Source: Burkholderia seminalis DSM 23518
GTDB taxonomy: Bacteria; Pseudomonadota; Gammaproteobacteria; Burkholderiales; Burkholderiaceae
Assembly: GCF_902832885.1 (NCBI RefSeq)
Contig: NZ_CADFDK010000008.1
Span: 1-64,000 of the forward strand
Direction: 5' to 3'
DNA length: 64,000 nt
A program made the translations under genes and the position numbers. Shown here piece after piece: positions 7,346 through 14,193 of this stretch. The notes beneath the pieces were generated by a model. The model worked only from the letters and a program-made list of their open reading frames with translations, was not told where the DNA came from and searched no databases. Within the stretch, counting starts at the first letter, position 1; each line of letters begins with the position of its first letter.

Positions 7346-7374
7346 TTGTGCTCCTCAAAAACCCTCTCTATAAT
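7346..7374 (+). promoter_or_regulatory. sigma70 promoter of tRNA-Val
   Basis: TTGTGC (7346-7351), a 17-base spacer, and a perfect TATAAT (7369-7374) ending 12 bases before the mature tRNA. The following GC-rich bases resemble a stringent discriminator. Confidence 0.85.
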
Positions 7375-7386
7375 TCGCGGCTTCTT

Positions 7387-7463
7387 AGGCTCGTAGCTCA
7401 GTTGGTTAGAGCACCACCTTGACATGGTGGGGGTCGTTGGTTCGAATCCAATCGAGCCTACCA
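7387..7463 (+). tRNA. tRNA-Val (GAC anticodon)
   Basis: The 77-base gene folds as a complete cloverleaf: acceptor AGGCTCG with CGAGCCT, a D arm with AGTTGGTTAGA, an anticodon stem CCACC/GGTGG around TTGACAT (anticodon GAC, valine), a T arm around TTCGAAT, and an encoded CCA end. It has its own promoter immediately upstream and a strong terminator about 65 bases downstream, so it is a single-gene unit. Confidence 0.96.
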
Positions 7464-7528
7464 ACGAACAAAATGAAGGGGTCCGGCAGCACAACTTGCC
7501 TACAGGCAACGCGGCTCGCCAAACATAC

Positions 7529-7566
7529 AAACGCCACGCGGCAACATCGCGTGGCGTTTTTCTTTT
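7529..7566 (+). terminator. intrinsic terminator after tRNA-Val
   Basis: A perfect 12-base-pair stem AAACGCCACGCG with CGCGTGGCGTTT, a 7-base loop, and a following T-rich tract. Confidence 0.85.
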
Positions 7567-7768
7567 CCGGTCCGAAACAACGCATGAAGCCCCGATGCGT
7601 TGCGCGAATCGCGGCATCGCATTCTCTCCGGCGTCCCGACCTGCCATGCAACGGTCGCTGCACGGCGCGTAGAATCGTCTGTGCATCGACGTGGCGGCTT
7701 CGCCCATCGCCCGATTTCCACCGCATCAGAACAACGACGCGCGCTCCGCGCGACTGAGAGCACACGAC

Positions 7769-8275
7769 ATGTCCGAGGTCACGACCGCCGCATCGTCCGC
7801 AAGCAACGACGAAATCGCCGCTTACGTCGGCAAGAAGGCCGCCTGGTTCGAGCGCAAATGGGCGATCGCCGAAGCGCGCAAGAGCCGGCAGTCATGGAAC
7901 TGGGCCGCGTGTTTCCTCGGCCCGGTCTGGATGGCGTATCGATGCATGTACTGGCAGGCGGCCGCCGTGCTCGCCGCCACGCTCGGCATCACGCTGGTCG
8001 AACTGCTATACGTCCCGACCTACTTCGTATCGAGCGCGCTCGACCCGGCCACGATTGCGATCGCGGTCTCGCTCGGCTGGTGCGGAAACAGCCTCTACAA
8101 GCGGCACGTGGAACGCCGGATCGAAAAACTGCGCCCGAGCGCGACATCCCGCGAATCGTTGCTCACGCTGCTCGAGGCGCAAGGTGGCACGAACTGGCTG
8201 GCGGCGGCCGGTTTCGCCGTCGCGACGCCGCTGCTCGGCCTGCTGATGTTCACCACCTTAGGCGCGATGTACTGA
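7769..8275 (+). CDS. DUF2628 family membrane protein
   Basis: The product is 168 residues. The block KSRQSWNWAACFLGPVWMAYRCMYWQAA, given here in outline only (about residues 37-64), is the hallmark of DUF2628: a short soluble head, then a Trp/Pro-rich segment leading into three or four membrane helices. The function of the family is unknown. The ATG at 7769 was chosen because GAGAG precedes it and the upstream extension lacks family similarity. It is a single gene, convergent with the ECF41 sigma gene. Confidence 0.8.
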   Translation: MSEVTTAASSASNDEIAAYVGKKAAWFERKWAIAEARKSRQSWNWAACFLGPVWMAYRCMYWQAAAVLAATLGITLVELLYVPTYFVSSALDPATIAIAVSLGWCGNSLYKRHVERRIEKLRPSATSRESLLTLLEAQGGTNWLAAAGFAVATPLLGLLMFTTLGAMY

Positions 8276-8370
8276 TTGCGCTAGCCGGCGATCGGCGAAG
8301 CAGAAAGAAGAGGGCGGATGGCGCCGTCGCCATGCATCCGCATGGCATGCGGCGCCGGCTCGCGTCACCT

Positions 8371-9252
8371 TCAGTGCAGATGCTTCAATTTGTCAGGATT
8401 CCGGACGACATAGATCGCGACGATCTTGCCGTCGTCGACCTCCAGCGCGGTAGTCTGCAGTTCGCCATCGGCTTCCAGCGTGACGAATCCCGGCAAGCCG
8501 TTGATGAACCCGGCCCGCACGAGCTTCGACGCCTGCGTCGCGAACAGCTCGGCCAGGTACGCGTGCACCCGCATCACGAGTTCGAAGCCGAACACCGGCT
8601 TGCCGGCCGCCGTGCGCTTGCCGCCGCCGTCGGAATGCAGGCTCACGTCCTCGGCGAGCATCGCACCGAGCGCACGCATGTCGCCGCTGCGCGATGCCGC
8701 GAAGAACGCCTCGGCCAGCGCGATCCCGCGCTGCTTCTCTACATGAAACCGCGGCCGCGCCTCGCGCACGTGCGCACGCGCTCGCGCGGCAAGTTGCCGG
8801 CACGCGGCAGCGTCGCGCTGGATCGTGGTCGCCACTTCGTCGAATTCGAGGCCGAACACGTCGTGCAGCAGGAACGCCGCGCGTTCGAGCGGCGACAGCC
8901 GTTCGAGCGCGAGCAGCAGCGGCAGCGTGACGTCTTCCTGTTCGTCTTCCTCGACGACCGGCTCGGGCAGCCACGGGCCGATGTAGGTCTCGCGCTGATG
9001 CCGCGCGGACTTCAGCTGGTCGAGGCACATGCGCATCACCATGCGGCGCAGGAACGCCTCGGGCACGCGCACCTCGGTACGGTCGACGTCCATCCAGCGG
9101 ATGAACGCGTCCTGCACCATGTCCTCGGCATCCGCGACGGAACCGAGCATCCGGTACGCGACGCGGATCAGCGTGCGGCGCAGCGGGTCGAAGCTCGCCG
9201 CCGCATCGGCCCGTGCTTCGGCGCTGCCCGTGGCCGGGGCGCGGTCCGTCAT
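8371..9252 (-). CDS. sigJ: ECF41-type sigma factor with C-terminal SnoaL-like domain
   Basis: The product is 293 residues. Residues about 20-90 carry sigma region 2 (RRTLIRVAYRMLGSVADAED, MVQDAFIRW) and residues about 115-170 carry region 4 (LSPLERAAFLLHDVFGLEFD). The remaining 120 residues form a SnoaL_2/NTF2-like tail ending with DGKIVAIYVVRNPDKLKHLH, close to the NPDKL motif known in ECF41 proteins. In that group the tail replaces an anti-sigma factor. The start overlaps the stop of the carboxymuconolactone decarboxylase gene (ATGA), the standard ECF41 gene order. Confidence 0.93.
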   Translation of the reverse strand: MTDRAPATGSAEARADAAASFDPLRRTLIRVAYRMLGSVADAEDMVQDAFIRWMDVDRTEVRVPEAFLRRMVMRMCLDQLKSARHQRETYIGPWLPEPVVEEDEQEDVTLPLLLALERLSPLERAAFLLHDVFGLEFDEVATTIQRDAAACRQLAARARAHVREARPRFHVEKQRGIALAEAFFAASRSGDMRALGAMLAEDVSLHSDGGGKRTAAGKPVFGFELVMRVHAYLAELFATQASKLVRAGFINGLPGFVTLEADGELQTTALEVDDGKIVAIYVVRNPDKLKHLH

Positions 9253-9728
9253 CAGGCCACCATCTTCGCGGCGGCGGCCTTCGCATCGGCCGGCTCGATC
9301 CACAGCCCGAAGCCGACGGCAAGCCGGTTCCAGCCGTTGATCACGTTGATCATCAGCGTGAGTTTCACCTGTTCCTCCTGGCTGAAATGATCGTTCAGCG
9401 CCGCATAGGCCGCTTCGTGCGCGGCGTGGCCCTCCGACAGCCGCGTGAGCGCCTCGGTCCAGCCAAGCGCCGCGCGTTCGCGGTCGGTGTAGCAGGGCGC
9501 TTCGCGCCACGCGGCAAGCAGGTAGATGCGCTGCTCGGTCTCGCCTTGCTCGCGCGCCTCGGCGGTGTGCATGTTAATGCAGTTCGCGCACGCGTTGATC
9601 TGCGAAGCGCGGATCTTGACCAGCTCGATCAGCGTCGGCTCGAGGCTTCCGGCAGCGGCGACCGATACGGCCATCCAGTTCTTCATCAGCGCGGGGGCGG
9701 CGGCAAACGGATTGAGTTTCGCAGTCAT
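9252..9728 (-). CDS. carboxymuconolactone decarboxylase / AhpD-like protein
   Basis: The product is 158 residues with the AhpD-type core INACANCINMHTAEAR near residue 46. It contains CxxC and a downstream histidine, typical of peroxidase-linked members of the CMD family. It is the usual partner and target of ECF41 sigma factors, suggesting redox or reactive-compound detoxification. The ATG at 9728 is preceded by a strong AGGAGAAGG ribosome binding site, and an ECF41 promoter lies just upstream. Confidence 0.9.
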   Translation of the reverse strand: MTAKLNPFAAAPALMKNWMAVSVAAAGSLEPTLIELVKIRASQINACANCINMHTAEAREQGETEQRIYLLAAWREAPCYTDRERAALGWTEALTRLSEGHAAHEAAYAALNDHFSQEEQVKLTLMINVINGWNRLAVGFGLWIEPADAKAAAAKMVA

Positions 9729-9763
9729 GGTTCCTTCTCCTTTCGTGTGGGTTCCGCTGACAT

Positions 9764-9791
9764 GACGAGCGAGCCCCCCGCGCGTGTGACA
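9764..9791 (-). promoter_or_regulatory. ECF41-type promoter
   Basis: The minus strand reads TGTCACA (9791-9785), 17 bases, CGTC (9767-9764). This matches the reported ECF41 promoter (TGTCACA, about 16 bases, CGTC). It lies about 36 bases from the CMD start codon, so the CMD-sigma operon should be autoregulated. Confidence 0.75.
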
Positions 9792-10253
9792 TCGACGCAA
9801 AAATTTTTCGAAACGCGCACGGGTGCGGATCGCAAGCGAAGGGCAGAGCGGTTCGACGCCGTGCCGATGAGCGCACACGACGGCGTTCGTCGGACAAACA
9901 CGCACGCCGCGCGGCTGTCATGGGCCGTCAGTAGCCGCCCGCGCAGGCCGGCATCCGGCAAAGCCCGTCCGGCCTGGCATTCCCGCGTCGTCGCGCCTCC
10001 GGCACACGTTCATCCAATGCTTTCATTTGTCTTTCTATCGCGTTTCACCGGCATCCCGATTCGCAGCATTCACATTTCTGGACCATACTGTTCTGCACGG
10101 GCAGATGAAGTGACGCCGCATCCGCGGCCCGGCGCGCGCGCCGGCTGCCCGACGACGCAGCAGCAGGTCGCACGTCAGCCGCGCGCATCATGCGCAAGGC
10201 TTTCCTTTTTCCGGCAACGCAACGCAGCGCATCGCGCCGTGGACGGTAAACCG
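9792..10253. other. intergenic region before egtB, nothing further recognised
   Basis: This spacer lies between the divergent CMD and egtB transcription units. It contains an A/T-rich stretch near 9800 and GC-rich spacer. I found no gene, repeat or clear sigma70 promoter for egtB. Confidence 0.4.
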
Positions 10254-11477
10254 ATGAGCCTCCTTGCCTCACAGCTTCAGCGCCGTTACCAGGACGTGCG
10301 CTCCCATAGCGTCGCACTGACCGCGACGCTGTCCGCCGAAGACCAGGCCGTGCAGTCGATGCCCGACGCGAGTCCGACGAAATGGCATCTCGCGCATACG
10401 ACCTGGTTCTTCGAAACCGTCGTGCTGATGCGCCGCGTGCCCGGCTACGCGCCGTTCGACGACGCGTTCCAGTTCCTCTTCAATTCCTATTACGAAGCGC
10501 TCGGCCCGCGCCATCCGCGGCCGCAGCGCGGGCTGCTCACGCGCCCGTCGCTCGACGAGGTGCACGCGTACCGGCAATACGTCGACGACGCGATGCTGCG
10601 CGCGCTGGCCGGCGCCGATGCGGCGCTGCTCGACGCGATCGCGCCCGAGGTCGTGCTCGGCCTGCATCATGAGCAGCAGCACCAGGAACTGATCGTCACC
10701 GACATGCTGCATGCGTTCTCGTGCAATCCGCTGAAGCCGGCGTTCCGGCCGCGCAACGGGATGGACGGCAGTGCGATGGCGACCGGCGACGCCGGCGCGC
10801 TGCGCTGGCTGCATCAGCCGGGCGGGCTCGTCGAGATCGGCCATGACGGCGACACGTTCTCGTTCGACAACGAACGGCCGCGCCACACGGCGCTCGTGCG
10901 ACCGTACGAAATCGCGAACCGTCTCGTGACGAATGCGGAGTTCGCGGCGTTCGTCGCCGATGGCGGTTACACACGCCCCGAGTTCTGGCTGTCCGACGGC
11001 TGGGCGACGGTGCAGCGGGAAGGATGGCAAGGGCCCGCGTACTGGATGCCCGACGACGACGATGCGGCCGCCACGCGCGTGCGGCGCACGTTCGGCCTGC
11101 ACGGCGTCGAGCCGCTCGCGCCGGACGCGCCGGTGTGTCACGTGAGCTTCTACGAAGCGGCCGCGTATGCGGAATGGGCCGGCGCGCGGCTGCCGACCGA
11201 ATTCGAATGGGAAGCCGCGTTTGCCGCCGAAGGCATCCGGCAGATGCTCGGGCACGTATGGCAGTGGACGCGCTCGTCCTACGAGCCGTATCCGGGCTTT
11301 CGGCCGCTCGCGGGTGTCGCGGCCGAATACAACGGCAAGTTCATGGTCGGCCAGCAGGTCCTGCGCGGCAGCAGCATCGCGACGCCGCCCGGGCACGAAC
11401 GGCCGACGTACCGCAATTTCTTTCCGCCGGCGGCACGCTGGCAATTCACGGGAGTGCGACTTGCGCGAGACGTCTGA
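10254..11477 (+). CDS. egtB: ergothioneine biosynthesis sulfoxide synthase EgtB
   Basis: The product is 407 residues. The N-terminal DinB-like domain carries iron-binding histidines in KWHLAHTTWFFE (about residue 42) and LHHEQQHQELIVTDM (about residue 140). The C-terminal FGE/sulfatase-modifying domain has CHVSFYEAAAYAEWAGARLP and ends with PPAARWQFTGVRLARD. EgtB uses oxygen and a non-haem iron to join trimethylhistidine (hercynine) to a cysteine-type thiol. It overlaps egtD by 17 bases. Ergothioneine is a thione antioxidant, consistent with the redox genes around it. Confidence 0.95.
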   Translation: MSLLASQLQRRYQDVRSHSVALTATLSAEDQAVQSMPDASPTKWHLAHTTWFFETVVLMRRVPGYAPFDDAFQFLFNSYYEALGPRHPRPQRGLLTRPSLDEVHAYRQYVDDAMLRALAGADAALLDAIAPEVVLGLHHEQQHQELIVTDMLHAFSCNPLKPAFRPRNGMDGSAMATGDAGALRWLHQPGGLVEIGHDGDTFSFDNERPRHTALVRPYEIANRLVTNAEFAAFVADGGYTRPEFWLSDGWATVQREGWQGPAYWMPDDDDAAATRVRRTFGLHGVEPLAPDAPVCHVSFYEAAAYAEWAGARLPTEFEWEAAFAAEGIRQMLGHVWQWTRSSYEPYPGFRPLAGVAAEYNGKFMVGQQVLRGSSIATPPGHERPTYRNFFPPAARWQFTGVRLARDV

Positions 11478-12474
11478 GCAGACGGCCACGAGCGGTGGCC
11501 AGCAACCCGCCCGCGATGCGCGGCCGAGCGCGTTCGAGCGCGACCTGATCGACGGACTGTCGCGCACGCCGCGCAGCATTTCGCCGAAATACTTCTACGA
11601 TGCGGCCGGCTCCGCGCTGTTCGACCGCATCTGCGAGCTGCCGGAGTACTACCCGACGCGCACCGAGCTCGGCATCCTGCGCGATCGCGCGACCGAGATC
11701 GTGCGGCGCGTCGGCCCGCATGCGGAACTCGTCGAATTCGGCGCCGGCTCGCTCGAGAAGATCCGCGTGCTGCTCGACGCGTTCGCGGGCAACTATGCGA
11801 ACGCGCCGGCACGCTATGTGCCGGTCGACATCTCGGCTGACTACCTGCATGGCGCGGCCGCGCGACTGCGGTCGGCCTATCCGTGGCTCGACGTCGCGCC
11901 GCTCGCGGCCGACTATACGAAGGCCGAGCAACTGGCCGCGCTGACCGCGACACCGGCGCGGCGCATCGGTTTCTTTCCCGGCTCGACGATCGGCAATTTC
12001 TCGCGGGAAGAAGCCGACGCGTTCCTGCGCGATGCCGCGCGGCTGCTGCGCGGTGGCGGCCTGCTGGTCGGGGTCGATCTCGTGAAGGACGAGCGCACGC
12101 TGCACGACGCGTACAACGACGCGCAGGGCGTGACCGCGCAGTTCAACCTGAACCTGCTGGTGCGCGCGAACGCGGAGCTCGGCGCGGACTTCGACATCGC
12201 TGCGTTCTCGCATTGCGCGTTCTACGACCGCGATCGGCAGCGCATCGAGATGCATCTCGTCAGCGACGTCGCGCAAACCGTGCACGTGCGCGGCCATGCG
12301 TTCCGCTTCGAAGCCGGCGAGCGCATCCATACGGAGAACTCGCACAAGTTCACGATCGACGGCTTCCAGGCGATCGCGCGCCGCGCCGGGTTCGAGCCCG
12401 ATACCGTGTGGACCGACGCGGACAACCTGTTCAGCGTGCACTGGCTGCGCAGCGTCGACGACATCCGCGCTTGA
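11461..12474 (+). CDS. egtD: L-histidine N-alpha-methyltransferase EgtD
   Basis: The product is about 337 residues. Family blocks are SISPKYFYDAAGSALFDRIC, LPEYYPTRTELGIL, VEFGAGSLEKIRVLLDA (SAM site), YVPVDIS, FFPGSTIGNF, and a C-terminal FTIDGFQAIARRAGF. EgtD trimethylates histidine to hercynine, the substrate of EgtB. I chose a TTG start at 11461 because GGGAG lies 6 bases upstream and no ATG or GTG fits near the egtB stop. The start lies inside the egtB end, so translation is coupled. A 9-bp hairpin without a T-tract follows at 12486-12521. Confidence 0.94.
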   Translation: MRETSEQTATSGGQQPARDARPSAFERDLIDGLSRTPRSISPKYFYDAAGSALFDRICELPEYYPTRTELGILRDRATEIVRRVGPHAELVEFGAGSLEKIRVLLDAFAGNYANAPARYVPVDISADYLHGAAARLRSAYPWLDVAPLAADYTKAEQLAALTATPARRIGFFPGSTIGNFSREEADAFLRDAARLLRGGGLLVGVDLVKDERTLHDAYNDAQGVTAQFNLNLLVRANAELGADFDIAAFSHCAFYDRDRQRIEMHLVSDVAQTVHVRGHAFRFEAGERIHTENSHKFTIDGFQAIARRAGFEPDTVWTDADNLFSVHWLRSVDDIRA

Positions 12475-12766
12475 CCCGCGCGTTAGCGAACCGCTCGCGC
12501 CGCGCGGTGCGGGCGGTTCGCATCCCGCGCACGCCGGCCGGCCCGATCGAATCGCCCGGTTTCGTGCCGAAACGCCCTTTTTACCGGTGCGATGCACCGT
12601 CGCAACGGTGTTTCGAGTGCGGCCTCCCCCTTGTCCCGCAAGGGTTTGCGGCTCTTCGTAAACGTCCGTTACCTGTCTCGCATACCCGTTTCACCTGTGT
12701 CCGTGTCCGGTGCCTAGACTCCGAACCGTATTCACATGACGCACGACACGTGCAGGGAGTCGCGAG

Positions 12767-13072
12767 ATGAGCAAGAAACTTATTCTCGGTGCAGTTCTCG
12801 GTGTAGCGGCGCTGGCAGCTTCGGGCGTCGCGTCGGCCCACGTCGACCTGTCGGTCGGCATCGGCGTGCCGGGCGTCTACGCGGCGCCGGCACCGGTCTA
12901 CGTCGCGCCGCCGCCGCCCGTCGTGTACGCGCCGGTCGGCTACCGCGATGACGGCTGGCGTGGCGATGGCTGGCGCCAGCGCGAATGGCGCGAACACGAG
13001 TGGCGCCGCCGTGAATGGCGCGAGCACGAGTGGCGTGACCGCGGCGGCTGGCGCGGCGGCCGCTGGGACTGA
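12767..13072 (+). CDS. small exported Trp/Arg-repeat protein
   Basis: The product is 101 residues. A signal peptide (residues 1-24, ending ASGVASA) is followed by a Pro/Val/Tyr segment (APAPVYVAPPPPVVYAP) and then a repeating tail of REWREHEWR units, rich in Trp, Arg and acidic residues. The protein is probably periplasmic or surface-located; its function is unknown. The upstream AGGGAG is a good ribosome binding site. It heads a run of three unrelated small exported proteins in the same orientation. Confidence 0.75.
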   Translation: MSKKLILGAVLGVAALAASGVASAHVDLSVGIGVPGVYAAPAPVYVAPPPPVVYAPVGYRDDGWRGDGWRQREWREHEWRRREWREHEWRDRGGWRGGRWD

Positions 13073-13109
13073 GCGGCCCGGTTGATTGCCACGAGAGGAG
13101 AGTGACAAC

Positions 13110-13364
13110 ATGAAACCCATTCGACACATCAGCGTGTATGCCGCGGCCGCTGCCGTAGCGCTCGCAACGATCGGCAACGCGCACGCGGCGGGCTGCATGA
13201 AGGGGGCGGTGGTCGGCGGGGTCGCCGGCCACTACGCGGGCCACCACGCGGTCGTCGGTGCGGTCGGCGGCTGTGTCGTCGGCCACCACATGGCGAAGAA
13301 GCAGGCGCAGGAGCAGGCCGCTCAGCACCGGGCGGCCGCGCAGGGCACGCAGCCGGCGCAATAA
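13110..13364 (+). CDS. small exported glycine-zipper-like protein
   Basis: The product is 84 residues with a signal peptide (to NAHA, about residue 26). A Gly/Ala/His-rich stretch (MKGAVVGGVAGHYAGHHAVV) then resembles the glycine-zipper segments of small outer-membrane-associated proteins. A hydrophilic Gln/Ala tail follows. GAGAGGAG upstream is a strong ribosome binding site. The histidines could bind metal, but this is only inference. Confidence 0.7.
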   Translation: MKPIRHISVYAAAAAVALATIGNAHAAGCMKGAVVGGVAGHYAGHHAVVGAVGGCVVGHHMAKKQAQEQAAQHRAAAQGTQPAQ

Positions 13365-13556
13365 GACTTCATCACCGGGGCGGCGCCGAGGCGCCGCCAC
13401 CGCCTGTTTCGTTTCCCGTTCACGCAGACCCGGATTGATCCGACGAATGCGCGCCACGCGCGCCGTTCGCCGTTACGATCATTTACAACGTCGTGCGGCG
13501 CGAATTTTGCGCGTTCATAGAATGCAGTCACACGAACGCGCTCCAGGGAGTACCAG

Positions 13557-13931
13557 ATGAAACAGCAACGATATCTGTCCGTATTGACGGCCGCGCTGCT
13601 CGCGCTCGGCTCGGTGTCCGCGTACGCGGCGGCCGGCGGCAATGGCGGTGGCAACGGCGGCGGTCATGGCGCAGGCGGCTCGGGCGGCAACGCGGGCGGC
13701 ATGTCCGGCGGCCACATGAGCGGTCAGGCGCTGAGCAACTCGAACGGCATGCGCGCGGGCGACCGCGACAAGGGCCTGTCGCGTGCAGCCGACCGCTCCG
13801 ACACGATCGCCGACCGCGCCGGCGTGCAGCCGGGCCGCGGTCATACGCACGGGCATGCGCCAGGCCATACCGCGCATGCGTCGACGTCCGCGCATCGTTC
13901 GCATCACAACGCATTCGGCCGCACGCTGTAA
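13557..13931 (+). CDS. small exported Gly/His-rich protein
   Basis: The product is 124 residues with a signal peptide ending AYA near residue 25. A low-complexity Gly/Asn/Met segment follows, then a His-rich tail (GRGHTHGHAPGHTAHASTSA, HRSHHN). The high histidine content suggests metal binding (inference). Ribosome binding site CAGGGAG precedes the ATG. An intrinsic terminator follows 30 bases after the stop, closing this group of three genes. Confidence 0.7.
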   Translation: MKQQRYLSVLTAALLALGSVSAYAAAGGNGGGNGGGHGAGGSGGNAGGMSGGHMSGQALSNSNGMRAGDRDKGLSRAADRSDTIADRAGVQPGRGHTHGHAPGHTAHASTSAHRSHHNAFGRTL

Positions 13932-13960
13932 GCACGGCGCACGCATGCGGGAAAAGGGAG

Positions 13961-13984
13961 AAGGGCGCTTCGGCGCCCTTTTTT
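13961..13984 (+). terminator. intrinsic terminator after the small exported proteins
   Basis: Stem AAGGGCGC with GCGCCCTT around a TTCG tetraloop, followed by a run of T. Confidence 0.85.
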
Positions 13985-14162
13985 CATGGCGGAAACGCAA
14001 CGCCCCTGTTGCGCCGGAAGCTTGAGCCGACCCGATTTGCAACCAGCCGTAACCGCATGGCGCGCAGGCGAGAATACGGATCGCCTTCAAGCGGTCGGCA
14101 AAAGCGGAATGGATACGCGGCGCGCGCGTCGCAACGGCACCCGGCACGATCGACCGACGCAG

Positions 14163-14187
14163 AAAAAAGGGCGGCTCGCCGCCGCCC
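14163..14187 (-). terminator. intrinsic terminator of the type III restriction operon
   Basis: On the minus strand a GGGCGGC/GCCGCCC stem with a 5-base loop is followed by six T. It starts 7 bases after the res stop codon. Confidence 0.85.
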
Positions 14188-14193
14188 TTCGTC

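Noticed and set aside
7387-7463. tRNA-Val as an attachment site for the accessory patch at 3.7-7.3 kb
   Set aside because: The patch lies on the 5' side of the tRNA, there is no integrase, and no duplicate of the tRNA 3' end was found.
7600-9390. 596-codon plus-strand frame covering the DUF2628 and ECF41 genes
   Set aside because: Overlaps two recognisable genes in other frames and encodes Arg/His-rich sequence without motifs.
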